A program made the position numbers and the translations under genes. A DNA stretch of 64,000 nucleotides, from NCBI RefSeq assembly GCF_014205225.1, contig NZ_JACHNB010000001.1, positions 6,615,501 through 6,679,500 of the forward strand, written 5' to 3'. Shown here in pieces: positions 43,754 through 52,515 of the stretch; position 1 is the first letter of the stretch, and every line of letters starts with the position of its first letter. The stretch comes from Actinoplanes octamycinicus (GTDB lineage Bacteria > Actinomycetota > Actinomycetes > Mycobacteriales > Micromonosporaceae). A model generated the notes under the pieces. That model ran no database searches, was not told where the DNA came from, and saw only the letters and a program-made list of their open reading frames with translations.

Positions 43754-44422
43754 CTAGGCGGGCTCGGTGAGCAGTCCGCGTAGGACGCTGGTGATGGTGA
43801 CCTCGAAGAGGTCGCGGGGTTCGGCCGGGCCGGGCGGGGCCGTCATGGCGGCGATCAGGTTCGGGAATGCGGTCATGTCGATGCCGTCGAAGCCCGGGGG
43901 TGGACCGGCGGCCTCGCTGCGGGCGAACAGTGACACCACGCCGATCATCATGGCGATCGCCTCGAACTTGGCGGCCGTGCCGGCCGGGACCGGTCGCAGC
44001 ACCCCCAGGCAGTGGTCGAACCAGGCCAGGCTCTGCGGCCCGAAGGCGGTCGGCCGGGGGAGGACCTCCACCAGCCACGGATGCTTGCGATGGAGGTCGA
44101 GCTGCCCCCGGGCGATCCGCAGCATCGCGGCGAGCCAGTCCCCGTCGGACTCCGGGTAGGGGCGCAGCTCCTCCGCCACCCGGTCCGCCATCAGATCGAG
44201 CAGGTCGTCGCGGGAGGACAGGTAGCGGTAGAGCGACCCGGCGCCGGTGTCGAGCGCGGTGGCGACCGCGCGCATCGACACCGCGCCGATCCCGTCCGCG
44301 TCCGCGAGGGCGATCGCCGCGGTCACGATCTCGTCCCGGGAGTGCGTCGGCGCCGGGCCGCGCTGGCCCCGAGCCGGGCGGGACCAAACCGTCTGCCGGG
44401 CTGGTTCAGCGGGTGTTGTCAC
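43754..44422 (-). CDS. TetR-family regulator with TetR_C-type ligand domain
   Basis: 222 residues. Helix-turn-helix: IVTAAIALADADGIGAVSMRAVA followed by LDTGAGSLYRYLSSRDDLLDL; the C-terminal domain has HRKHPWLVEVLPRPTAFGPQ, typical of regulators near hydrolases or efflux genes. It is divergent from an alpha/beta hydrolase gene, and a long palindrome separates them, so it probably represses both. ATG 44422. Confidence 0.87.
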   Translation of the reverse strand: MTTPAEPARQTVWSRPARGQRGPAPTHSRDEIVTAAIALADADGIGAVSMRAVATALDTGAGSLYRYLSSRDDLLDLMADRVAEELRPYPESDGDWLAAMLRIARGQLDLHRKHPWLVEVLPRPTAFGPQSLAWFDHCLGVLRPVPAGTAAKFEAIAMMIGVVSLFARSEAAGPPPGFDGIDMTAFPNLIAAMTAPPGPAEPRDLFEVTITSVLRGLLTEPA

Positions 44423-44433
44423 GGCTACACTCT

Positions 44434-44458
44434 AAACTGCAAACGCCGTTCGCAGTTT
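44434..44458. promoter_or_regulatory. 25-base palindrome between TetR and hydrolase genes (operator)
   Basis: AAACTGC at 44434-44440 and GCAGTTT at 44452-44458 are perfect arms, and AACG/CGTT pair inside, leaving three unpaired positions. It lies 11 bases upstream of the TetR start and 16 of the hydrolase start. Confidence 0.65.
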
Positions 44459-44474
44459 CACCGAGGGAGGCGAC

Positions 44475-45329
44475 ATGGAAGACAACTGGACCGTGCAGCG
44501 GGTGCCGGCGGCCGACGGCGCCGAGATCGTGCTCCACTCGATCGGCGCCGGGCCGGGCATCATCCTGGTGCACGGCGGCGGGGTCACCATCGAGGTGTAT
44601 CGGCGCACCGCCCGCCGCCTGGCCGACCGGTTCACCGTCCACCTCTACAACCGCCGTGGCCGGGCCGACGCCGCCGCCCGTGCCGAGCCGTACGACGGCG
44701 AGCAGGACATCGACGACCTCGCGGCGCTGCTGGCCCACACCGGCGCCCGGAACGTGATCGGGCACAGCGGCGGTGGCTTCATCGCCCTGCGCGCCGCCGC
44801 GCGCCGGCTGCCGATCGGGCGGCTCGCGCTCTACGACGGGGCGGTCCAGGTCGACGGTCTGGTCTGGCTCGATTGGCTGCCCGGCGCGCGGGCGGCGGCG
44901 GACGCCGGTGAGATCGCCCGCGCCCTGGCCATCACTGGCGCCGGCGTGCACCCCGAGTCGGCGGCGTCCCGCCTGCCCCTGTTCCTGCGGGTGGCCATCT
45001 GCCGGCTGTTCCTGCGCACGTCGATCGGCAGGACCATGGGCGAGCTGCTCCCGACCACGCTCGACGAGTCCACGCTGATCCACCGCCACGGCGGCCCGGC
45101 GGAGCGGTGGTCCGGCGTCGAGGCCGAGGTGCTGCTGGCCTGCGGCGCCGGCGGCCCGCCCTATTTCCAGGAGACCAACGAGGCGCTGGCCGCGGTCATG
45201 CCGCACGCCCGCACCCTGGTGGTGCCGAGGGTCGGGCACGACGCCCTCAACCGCGCGCCGAAGCACTTGATCGACGCCCTCGCCGACTTCTTCACCGCCC
45301 CGGTCGTCTCGAAGCCGGCCGGCGCCTGA
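44475..45329 (+). CDS. Alpha/beta hydrolase
   Basis: A 284-residue cytoplasmic hydrolase: IILVHGGGVTIEVYRR, nucleophile in VIGHSGGGFIALRAA, and His near the end in PRVGHDALNRAPKH. Acid residue position is less clear. A GGGAGGCGAC ribosome site precedes ATG 44475. Divergent from the TetR gene, from which its control can be inferred; the substrate may be the TetR inducer. Confidence 0.83.
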   Translation: MEDNWTVQRVPAADGAEIVLHSIGAGPGIILVHGGGVTIEVYRRTARRLADRFTVHLYNRRGRADAAARAEPYDGEQDIDDLAALLAHTGARNVIGHSGGGFIALRAAARRLPIGRLALYDGAVQVDGLVWLDWLPGARAAADAGEIARALAITGAGVHPESAASRLPLFLRVAICRLFLRTSIGRTMGELLPTTLDESTLIHRHGGPAERWSGVEAEVLLACGAGGPPYFQETNEALAAVMPHARTLVVPRVGHDALNRAPKHLIDALADFFTAPVVSKPAGA

Positions 45330-45341
45330 CTTCGCCGGGGT

Positions 45342-45358
45342 GAGCAGGTCACCTGCTC
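45342..45358 (+). terminator. Palindrome after the hydrolase gene
   Basis: GAGCAGGT-C-ACCTGCTC, a perfect 8-bp inverted repeat 13 bases after the stop. The short spacer argues for a cruciform or protein site rather than a normal hairpin. The rest of 45330-45596 shows no gene. Confidence 0.35.
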
Positions 45359-45596
45359 CGAGACCGCACGGTCCGGACCGCCGCGTCGCTACGGGGAGGC
45401 ATGGACCGGACGGTCCCGAACCGCGGCCGGGGGCCGACCGTTCTGACGGGGGCTGTCGGACTCACGGTCGTGGGGAGGCGAGGTCCGGAGCGGGGCGGCG
45501 TTGGTCGTACCCCAGTGTGGTGTTGATCTGTCGTCGGCCCGGCGGTGACGGCGGAGTGGGAAGGGCCGGGCGGAGAAGGGGAGTGGTGCGGAACTT

Positions 45597-45602
45597 TATG
45601 AT
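45597..45602 (+). promoter_or_regulatory. Leaderless -10 element TATGAT
   Basis: TATGAT ends six bases before GTG 45609, which decides that start. Confidence 0.5.
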
Positions 45603-45608
45603 CGGCTC

Positions 45609-46661
45609 GTGCTGGTTTCGGAAGCTGAGGCGTTGCGGCGGGCGGGCGCCGCCCCGGAGGTCGTCGACGCCGGTGACGTCACCTACGTCAGCGGCGACGA
45701 GGCCCTGGTGATCATCGTCGCGGCGGGGGAGCGGCCGGACGGCAGCCAGCTGGCCGGGCGGGCCGATCTCACCGTGCGGCAGCCGTTCCCGGAGCCGGTC
45801 ACCGACTGGCTCGGTGATCACGAACGGCCATGGTTCGGCTTCGTCCGCCTGGCGGGCGGCTGCCTCCCGCTCGGCAGACTCCGCGAGGTCCGCCGCCGCG
45901 GCAGCTGGCGGGACGACCGCGCCGAGCCGGCCGGCTCCGGCCTGTACGGCCTCGACCTGCGGCTGGAGAAGCGACTCTCGTTCCGCGACCTGGACCTGGC
46001 GCGGCCGGTGCGGGACCAGCCGGTCCCGGGCGTCGGCTGGCTGCTGGACGTCCCGCACGACCGGGTCGCCGCCCTGCGTGAGTTCCTGACCGGCTGGTAC
46101 GCCGACGTCGAGGCGGAGCCGCCCGGCGAGGAGCCACCGATCGAGCTGCCCGAGCCGCTGCGGGCCTTCTACGAGCTGGCTGCCCGCAAGCCGATCCTCT
46201 ACGGCACCCAGGACCAGATCCGCCGGCCCGAGGAGCTGGAGTACGACGAGGATTTCGGCGGCGTCCCGATCGCCGACGAGAGCCAGGGCTGCTGGACCCG
46301 GGTGATCAATGTCGACGCCGACGATCCGGTGGTGTACGAGGACGGCGAACCGGACGCCGAGCCGCTGAGCGGATTCCTGCTCCAGTTCGCCCTGATCGAG
46401 GCGGTCATGTCCGCGCCCTACGCGGCCCAGGCGGAGCTGACCGAGGGCGAGTGCGACCGGTTCCTGGAGCGGCTGATCCCGGTGCCGCTGGCGCCGGCGA
46501 GGTTCCCGGCCGATCCGACCCGGATCTTCGTCGCTCCCGGGATCGTCGCGATCACCTTCCCGGGCGAGGACGGGGTGGGGCTGACCGTTGGGAGCCGCCA
46601 GCGGTCGGCGCTGTGCGAGGTGCGGGAACCGGGCTTCGACTGGACCGACTTCAACGGCTGA
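45609..46661 (+). CDS. Hypothetical protein, 350 aa, with possible SUKH-like C-terminal half
   Basis: An acidic soluble protein without signal or membrane helices. The second half (LPEPLRAFYELAARKPI...LYGTQDQI...FGGVPIADESQGCWTRVIN) resembles the SMI1/KNR4 (SUKH) pattern, in which a Pro-initiated helix is followed by a strand with an acid-xx-Gln-Gly element. SUKH proteins are often immunity proteins, but no toxin gene is adjacent, and the resemblance is by eye only. GTG 45609 is supported by the TATGAT element. Confidence 0.65.
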   Translation: MLVSEAEALRRAGAAPEVVDAGDVTYVSGDEALVIIVAAGERPDGSQLAGRADLTVRQPFPEPVTDWLGDHERPWFGFVRLAGGCLPLGRLREVRRRGSWRDDRAEPAGSGLYGLDLRLEKRLSFRDLDLARPVRDQPVPGVGWLLDVPHDRVAALREFLTGWYADVEAEPPGEEPPIELPEPLRAFYELAARKPILYGTQDQIRRPEELEYDEDFGGVPIADESQGCWTRVINVDADDPVVYEDGEPDAEPLSGFLLQFALIEAVMSAPYAAQAELTEGECDRFLERLIPVPLAPARFPADPTRIFVAPGIVAITFPGEDGVGLTVGSRQRSALCEVREPGFDWTDFNG

Positions 46662-46708
46662 CCTCGCGGTCCGGTGTGAGCCGCGAGGGTGCGGGTATCG
46701 GAATGGTC

Positions 46709-47086
46709 ATGGCTACCAAGACCTTGGACGCCGCCGACCGCAACGCGATGTCGGACAGCGCGTTCGCCTTCCCCCGTCTGCGCAAGGAACCACTCAACGA
46801 CGCCCGGCACGTCCGCAACGCGATCGCCCGGTTCGACCAGGTCCGCGACGTCACCGACAAGGAGCGCGACGAGGCGTTCCGCCGGATCCAGCGGGCCGCC
46901 CGCAAGTTCGGCGTCGAGATGACCGAGAAGAGCTGGCGGGAGCTGGGCAAGCCGTCGACCGGCCGGAAATCGTCGGCCAAGGAGAAGTCGAAGGCCCAGC
47001 TCTACGCCGAGGCCAAGGAGCGTGGCGTGGCCGGCCGTTCGACGATGACCAAGGCGGAGCTGATCCGCGCCCTGGGGTCGCGCTAG
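46709..47086 (+). CDS. DUF6582-type protein with Rho-N/SAP-like C-terminus
   Basis: 125 residues. The N-terminal 85 residues match a small actinobacterial family (ATKTLDAADRNAMSDSAFAF, PLNDARHVRNAIARFDQV, AARKFGVEM). The last 30 residues, SKAQLYAEAKERGVAGRSTMTKAELIRALG, look like a Rho N-terminal/SAP helix-extended-loop-helix, often nucleic-acid binding. In phage-like proteins the first part is found next to structural genes. TATCGG seven bases upstream supports ATG 46709 over ATG 46703. Confidence 0.7.
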   Translation: MATKTLDAADRNAMSDSAFAFPRLRKEPLNDARHVRNAIARFDQVRDVTDKERDEAFRRIQRAARKFGVEMTEKSWRELGKPSTGRKSSAKEKSKAQLYAEAKERGVAGRSTMTKAELIRALGSR

Positions 47087-47113
47087 TTGATCATCGAGCG
47101 GCATACTCTCCGG

Positions 47114-47704
47114 GTGCGCCGCTCGATCACCTTCGCTCTCTCCGCCGGCGTCGCCGTGGCCTGCGGGCTGGCCGCCGTCGCCCTGGTCTCGGCGGGGGAG
47201 CCCGCCCCGCCGGTGGCGGCCGCTCCCACGTCCGCCGCGCCGGCCTCGCCGGTCGGTTCGCCGGCGCGGCCCGCGCTGTGTGACGCCGAGCGGCCGCGTC
47301 CGCGGGACCCGTTCCCGTACAACCAGGACGCGGCCCGCCGCGACAGCCTGCTGCCCTTCCTCGACCTGCTGGGCAACGGCGAGACCTTCACCGGCGGCGC
47401 CGGCTATTTCGGTCCGGTGGACGCCGCCGGCCTGGCCGTCCTCTTCGAGGGCGGATGGCTCGACCCGGACGACCGGCAGAACGCCGCCCCGTCCGCGTGG
47501 GACATCTTCCAGTTCGTCTGCGATCACCCGGGGACCACAGCCCAGGGCTATGCGGTCACTCCGGACCGCGAGGACTACCGGATCTCGCTGGAGACCGTCT
47601 GGGCCCCGGAGATCGACGACGAGCTGCGCGCCGCCGCCGAGGAGTTCTGCGTGGACGCCGAGGCCGTGGAGACGTCCGACCACCTGGAATGTTTCTGGGA
47701 CTGA
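47114..47704 (+). CDS. Membrane-anchored or secreted hypothetical protein, 196 aa
   Basis: Residues 5-29 (ITFALSAGVAVACGLAAVALV) form a signal anchor, followed by a Pro/Ala-rich linker and an acidic C-terminal domain with three cysteines (LCDAERP, FVCDHPG, EECFWD region). No family recognised. GTG 47114 is supported by CATACT at 47102-47107, six bases upstream; a TTG at 47087 would give a longer but unsupported protein. Confidence 0.65.
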   Translation: MRRSITFALSAGVAVACGLAAVALVSAGEPAPPVAAAPTSAAPASPVGSPARPALCDAERPRPRDPFPYNQDAARRDSLLPFLDLLGNGETFTGGAGYFGPVDAAGLAVLFEGGWLDPDDRQNAAPSAWDIFQFVCDHPGTTAQGYAVTPDREDYRISLETVWAPEIDDELRAAAEEFCVDAEAVETSDHLECFWD

Positions 47705-47706
47705 CC

Positions 47707-47934
47707 TCAGGGCGCCTGGCTCAGCGCCTGCCTCAGCCGGTTGACGTGCGCCTCCACCTGGGCCCGGTCGTAGCCGCGCAGCCGGACCATGAAGGTGGCC
47801 GCGGCGAGCGTGTCCCGGGCCGCCGCCCGGCTGAACTCGCTGCCCGAGTCGAGCGCCTGCTCGGCCTGCGCGATCGCCCGGTCGACCTCGCCGCGGTCGT
47901 AGCCGCGGAGCACCACCGTGAAGTCATTCGCCAT
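47707..47934 (-). CDS. Small DivIVA-domain-like protein, 75 aa
   Basis: The protein holds two copies of the DivIVA N-terminal motif: FTVVLRGYDRGEVDRAIAQA and FMVRLRGYDRAQVEAHVNRL, and little else. In DivIVA/Wag31 this motif binds membranes and precedes a coiled coil; here the coiled coil is absent, so this may be a minimal membrane-curvature or septal protein. Convergent with the gene ending at 47704; the 109 bases upstream of its start hold nothing evident. Confidence 0.7.
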   Translation of the reverse strand: MANDFTVVLRGYDRGEVDRAIAQAEQALDSGSEFSRAAARDTLAAATFMVRLRGYDRAQVEAHVNRLRQALSQAP

Positions 47935-48043
47935 GATCGAAGACTGTAGGGGAACCGGACAACTACCGGAAGAGCGCGCTCCGGTCGTACGTCAGGAATT
48001 GTCGCTGGTGAATGTGATGATTCCTGTTCCGGTCCACGGTGCA

Positions 48044-48415
48044 TCAGCCGCCCAAGTGGGGCAGCAGTGCCACGGCCACGCCCAGAGCGACGACGGCGGC
48101 CGCGGCCAGCGCCACCACCCGCCGGGCCACCCGCTCCACCATGATCTGCTGGAGCTCGCGGCGCTCGTCCTCGTCCGGCTCGCGGATCGGCACCGCGTCC
48201 CGCTCGGCGTTCTGCAGCAGCGTCGCCATCCCGGTGAGCGCGGCCGCGGCCGCCACCCAGGCGACCGAGTCGACCACCACCAGGTCGCCGAGCCCCTTGT
48301 CGTCCACGGCAGACGAGGTCAGCAGGTTGATGCCGGTACCGGCGAGCAGTCCGGCCAGGAAGTTCAGCATGCTCGGCGACGGCGTCATCCGGGCCAGCCG
48401 GACCCACAGGTTCAC
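48044..48415 (-). CDS. Small membrane protein coupled to the NTPase-toroid gene
   Basis: 123 residues with three predicted membrane helices (about 17-35, 48-67 and 97-118) and an acidic cytoplasmic loop (DAVPIREPDEDERRELQQIM) between the second and third. GTG 48415 overlaps the stop of the NTPase gene as GTGA, so the two proteins are made together. It may tether that protein to the membrane or be an effector that acts there. No family recognised. Confidence 0.7.
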   Translation of the reverse strand: MNLWVRLARMTPSPSMLNFLAGLLAGTGINLLTSSAVDDKGLGDLVVVDSVAWVAAAAALTGMATLLQNAERDAVPIREPDEDERRELQQIMVERVARRVVALAAAAVVALGVAVALLPHLGG

Positions 48416-51012
48416 CCGCGGTCCCGCTCGGCGGCCGGCGCCTGCCCGGGGTACGACAACTCGTCGTCCCACCCCGGCCCGAGCACCTCGTCACCCAGCT
48501 GTTTCAGCCCGTCCAGCACGAACGCCGGGGTCCAGTGGGACAGCTGGGCGGACAGGCTCTGGCACTGCTCCAGCCGCTGCCGGTAGTGCCGCAGCCGGGC
48601 CCGGACCGCGTCCGCCTGACCGCGGCGGTCCTGGCGCAGCGCCGCCGCCCGGCTCTGCACCAGGCCGTTCAGCGCCGCCTCGATCTCGCCGGCCGCCTGC
48701 CGCCACTGCTGCAGCGAGGGCTGCGGACGGACCCCGGGCTGGGCGCCGTGCAACCGGGTCACCGGATCGGCGGCGGCGCGCTGCCGGGGCACCTCCGGCT
48801 CCGGTACGGGGGGCTCGTCCAGCAGGGCCGCCGACTCCCGGCCCACCGCCACCCGCACCAGCGTGGCGAGCTGGGCCGCGGCGAACGGGGCCCGCAGCGC
48901 GCCCTCCGGGACGAACCGCGGGTCGGGCTGATCCTGGCGGACCCGGCGGAACTCGGCGTTCGCCCAGTGCAACAGGTTCAACACCCGGCCGTACGCGGAA
49001 CGCCAGTCCTCGGCGCCGAGCAGGATCGCCTCCAGCACCAGGGCCAGGTCGATCTCCCGGTCGGTCCGGGTCCACTCGGCCGTGCGCGACCGCAGCCAGG
49101 CCAGCGCCTCACGCAGCTGCGGCGTGCGCGGATCGACACCGGCCCGGATCAGCGCGGTCACGCACATGGCGGTGGTCGCCTCGTCCCGGTTCCACGAGCC
49201 GGTCCCGCCCTTCCACCACTCGCCGTACGGCCCGCCGTCGCGCTGCGGCAGCAGCAGCCAGTCGCAGGCGCGCCGCACCACCTCGCTGTTCTCCCGGTTC
49301 AGCCCGACCTGGCAGAGGCCCAGCACCACCCGGGCGGTCACCCAGGCCACCCGGCGCGGATAGAACGAGCCGTCCAGGTCGCACGCCTGGGTGGCGCTGC
49401 CGACCAGCGCCTCGATCCGCTCCGGCGAGCGGTCCAGCGCGCTGCCCTCGAAGCCGAGCAGCACGCCCAGCATCCAGGTGCGGTGGAACCGGGTGATGTC
49501 GATCGCCTCGCCGCGCATCTCGGCGACGCCGCCGGTCCGTCCCAGCGGGTGCACCAGCTGCAGCCGGTCGGCGCGCAGGAACGTGCCGTCGATCAGGCTG
49601 TCCTCGATCGCCATGCTCTGCTGGATCTCCACGAAGTCGGTCATCTCCCGGGACTGGCCCTGGACCGGCTCGGGCAGTTCCGGGGAGCGGCCGTACGACC
49701 AGCGGTCCCGGATGTAACCGGCGACACGGGCCCACTGCCGGTGGTGCCCCAGCTCGGCCAGCGCCTCGGCGGCGAACACCGCGGCGCCGACGTTGTCGCC
49801 CCAGGTCGGGTCGGTGTCGCAGTGCGCGTCGAGGGAGCGGCCGAGCTGGAACAGCAGGTCCCAGGCGGGCGCCAGATAGTGGCTGCCCTCGCGCTCGGCG
49901 GGCCGGCGTGCCGAGCCGGGGAAGCCGAGCAGGTCCAGCCGCTCCAGCGGGGCCCGGCCCTCGCCGGCGCCGGCCAGCTTCAGGTACTCCCAGATGTACT
50001 CGCCCGGCTCCGGCGTCCCGGGGACGCCGCGCAGCGCGCCGATCAGCCGTACCGGATCCTGCGCCGCGGCCAGGTAGTAGCTGCTGCCGCGCCGGACTAT
50101 CCGGCCCTCCAGGCGCAGCCGGTCCAGCACCTCACCCGGGAACCGGCGCCGGACCACCGTCTCCAGCGGCTCGATCTCGAACAGCCGCGGGCAGGCGAAC
50201 CAGTACAGCGCGGTGCGGGCCTGCTCGTCGTCGGTCGGCACCTCGGCACGCGCCGGCACCTGGGCGAACGACTTGAAGGTGTCGCGCAGCCGCCCGGTGA
50301 TCTCCGGCTGGCCGGTGCCCAGCACCAGGATCGGCAGCTCGAACTCGGCGCGCAGCCGCCACAGGAACTTGACGATCCGGTCGGTCGGGCCGATCCGCGC
50401 CTGCATCTGGTTGACCACCACCAGCAAGTGATGATGCTCGGTGGCGGTGAGCAGCTGCCACGCCACGGTCTCCGCCCCGGCGCCCTGGTCCCGCATGTCC
50501 AGCCACAGGGTGGCCGCGCCGTCCTGCTCGAACAGCACGGCGGTACGCGCCGCGATCCGGGTCTTCCGGGTCCCGCGCGAGCCGAGCAGCACCACATCCG
50601 GGTTCGCGGCCAGGCCGTCGCGCAGCTCGGTGATCACCGAGCCGGCCTCCCGGGGCGGCGGCCAGGCGGGATCCGGGCGCAGCGACTCGCGGATCTCCGG
50701 GAAGTCGTCCCGGGCGGTCAGCGCGCCCGGGTTGGCCAGCACGCAGGCGATCAGGGCGAGCGGACTGAGCCGGCGTTCCAGCGCGCGGTCGATGTCGGTG
50801 ACGCTCAGCTGGACGGTGCGCGCCGCGGGACGGCGGGCCGAGCCGAGCGCGACGTCGAGCCGCGCCCGATCGGGGACCGGCCGGACCGTCAGCCGGATCG
50901 CCGACGGTGAACCGTTCATGTAGGACCGGTGCTCCGCCTCGATGTCGGCGCGGGCGGCGGCCAGCCGCTCGCCGGGATCGTGCGCATCGGCGAGAAGGAC
51001 GTTGTTCCACAT
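48412..51012 (-). CDS. Degenerate P-loop NTPase fused to a cyclase-like alpha/alpha toroid
   Basis: 866 residues. Residues 135-300 look like a STAND/AAA-type nucleotide domain: Walker A-like GSRGTRKT (144-151), in which the Gly before the Lys is Arg, and Walker B-like HLLVVVNQM (195-203), in which the usual Asp is Asn. Helical segments follow, then about 520-700 shows prenyltransferase/squalene-cyclase-like repeats (DGSFYPRRVAWVTARVVLGL, ACDWLLLPQRDGGPYGEWW, GSWNRDEATTAMCVTALI). The C-terminal 130 residues are a Gln/Arg-rich helical region. It could bind a nucleotide without hydrolysing it and sense a ligand with the toroid. Lies 28 bases after a methyltransferase gene. Confidence 0.7.
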   Translation of the reverse strand: MWNNVLLADAHDPGERLAAARADIEAEHRSYMNGSPSAIRLTVRPVPDRARLDVALGSARRPAARTVQLSVTDIDRALERRLSPLALIACVLANPGALTARDDFPEIRESLRPDPAWPPPREAGSVITELRDGLAANPDVVLLGSRGTRKTRIAARTAVLFEQDGAATLWLDMRDQGAGAETVAWQLLTATEHHHLLVVVNQMQARIGPTDRIVKFLWRLRAEFELPILVLGTGQPEITGRLRDTFKSFAQVPARAEVPTDDEQARTALYWFACPRLFEIEPLETVVRRRFPGEVLDRLRLEGRIVRRGSSYYLAAAQDPVRLIGALRGVPGTPEPGEYIWEYLKLAGAGEGRAPLERLDLLGFPGSARRPAEREGSHYLAPAWDLLFQLGRSLDAHCDTDPTWGDNVGAAVFAAEALAELGHHRQWARVAGYIRDRWSYGRSPELPEPVQGQSREMTDFVEIQQSMAIEDSLIDGTFLRADRLQLVHPLGRTGGVAEMRGEAIDITRFHRTWMLGVLLGFEGSALDRSPERIEALVGSATQACDLDGSFYPRRVAWVTARVVLGLCQVGLNRENSEVVRRACDWLLLPQRDGGPYGEWWKGGTGSWNRDEATTAMCVTALIRAGVDPRTPQLREALAWLRSRTAEWTRTDREIDLALVLEAILLGAEDWRSAYGRVLNLLHWANAEFRRVRQDQPDPRFVPEGALRAPFAAAQLATLVRVAVGRESAALLDEPPVPEPEVPRQRAAADPVTRLHGAQPGVRPQPSLQQWRQAAGEIEAALNGLVQSRAAALRQDRRGQADAVRARLRHYRQRLEQCQSLSAQLSHWTPAFVLDGLKQLGDEVLGPGWDDELSYPGQAPAAERDRG

Positions 51013-51040
51013 ATGCGTACCCCCGGTGGCGGTCCGGACC

Positions 51041-52459
51041 TCAGGAGGAACGGTTGTCGGCGCGGCACATGATGCGCAGATAGTCGGTCTCGGTCAGTTC
51101 GCCGGGCACGTGTCCTTCGCTACTGTCTACCACAGTGAAGCCGTTTTCCCGGAACAGCTCCTGGATGGTCGGAGTGCCGCCGAGTTCGGTCCAGCTGATC
51201 ATTTTCAGAGCGTATTCACGGGCGGCGTCGCGGAGTTCGTCGAAGTCGATTCGCAGCAGCCAATGCGAGTTCTTGGCCCGTTCGTAGAGCCGCAACAGGT
51301 ACTCGGTGACCTGTTCGGACGGTCCCTCCCCGGTGGCGTACCGGTCGTGCAGCCGGACCGTGGTGATCAGGTGGCCGTCCGGCCGCAGCAGGCGGCGCCA
51401 GTTCGCGAAGACCTTCAGCGCCTCGACCGCGCGGAACCGGGTCAGGAAGGCGTCCGTGACGATCACGTCGAAGCTGCCCAGCTCGCCGGCCAGCTCGGGG
51501 CCGGCGGTCAGGAAGTCGATCTGGTGGATGCCGACCTCCACGCCCATCCGGCGGGCGTACCACCGGTTCGCCAGCAGCGGGGTCAGGCAGGTGTCGAGCA
51601 CGTGGATCTCCAGCGCGCCGGGTTTCTCCTCGGCGGCCGCGGTGAGCACCTGGGCCAGCGTGGCGTAGTCGGCCGTACCGGTGATCAGCACCCGGGCCCG
51701 GCCGAGCCCGTGCAGCGCCTCGCGCAGCGACCGGGCGTAGAAGTCCGCGTGCCAGTTCGGGCTGCTGACCATGTTGAACAGCCGCAGGTACTGCCAGGCG
51801 CCGTGGTACCAGGCGCAGCTCACCCGGTCGACGTAATGCCCGGTGCAGGAGAACTGGGCGAGCGCGTGCAGCATGTCGGCCGAGTCGAGCAGCGGCTCGG
51901 CCACCCGGGGCGGATGGTGCGCGCGCCGGGAACCCAGCGGCCAGACCGTCTCCCAGCGCTGCCGGGCGGTCCGGACGTCCTCGTCGCGGGCGCTGACCAC
52001 CCAGGTCGGCGTGCCGCTGTCGCCGTGCTCCTGATAGACCACCACCTGGTCGTCCACCAGCCAGACGTTGGTCATCGGCACCCGGGACTCGGCGGTGTCC
52101 GCGCGGTAGAGACCGTCCAGGTAGACCGGGTGCGCGGTGATGCCGCAGTCGTCGTCCCGGCGCACCTCGTCCTCGACCGTGCGGGGGCTCGGGGTGCCGT
52201 ACGGCACCAGGTAGAGCCGGCGTACGTCGTGCCCCGCCGACGCGTGCCGCCGCCAGGCGTGCCGGGCGAACTCCTCCTCGTACTGCCGGCGGCCGGTGTA
52301 CGGCACGATCTGGTCGATGGTGGCGCCGGAACGGGCCACCGACCGGATCAGCTCGTCGGTGGCGGCCAGCGGCAGCCGGATCACCTGCGGGTCGGTGCCG
52401 GAGACGGCGAGGTTGTGGGCGATCAGGGCGGACCGGGCAGCGTCGAGAAGCCGATTCAC
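51041..52459 (-). CDS. Class I methyltransferase with an unknown N-terminal domain
   Basis: 472 residues. The C-terminal 220 residues are a SAM-dependent methyltransferase Rossmann fold: ARVLITGTADYATLAQVLTA as motif I (without the usual GxGxG), IHVLDTCLTPLLANRW as motif II, IDFLTAG and FDVIVTDAFLTRF. Residues 1-210 are not recognised; they contain RRQYEEEFARHAWRRH, RRLYLVP, VPMTNVWLVDDQVVVYQEH and SARDEDVRTARQRWETVWPL, suggestive of a PLD-like or effector-binding fold. The substrate is unknown. It lies 88 bases after an EgtD-like methyltransferase gene. Confidence 0.72.
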   Translation of the reverse strand: MNRLLDAARSALIAHNLAVSGTDPQVIRLPLAATDELIRSVARSGATIDQIVPYTGRRQYEEEFARHAWRRHASAGHDVRRLYLVPYGTPSPRTVEDEVRRDDDCGITAHPVYLDGLYRADTAESRVPMTNVWLVDDQVVVYQEHGDSGTPTWVVSARDEDVRTARQRWETVWPLGSRRAHHPPRVAEPLLDSADMLHALAQFSCTGHYVDRVSCAWYHGAWQYLRLFNMVSSPNWHADFYARSLREALHGLGRARVLITGTADYATLAQVLTAAAEEKPGALEIHVLDTCLTPLLANRWYARRMGVEVGIHQIDFLTAGPELAGELGSFDVIVTDAFLTRFRAVEALKVFANWRRLLRPDGHLITTVRLHDRYATGEGPSEQVTEYLLRLYERAKNSHWLLRIDFDELRDAAREYALKMISWTELGGTPTIQELFRENGFTVVDSSEGHVPGELTETDYLRIMCRADNRSS

Positions 52460-52515
52460 GTCCTGGTCACCGCTCGCTTCGTGGTCGCTGGTCCGAGGGC
52501 CGTCGCTCTGCTCGT

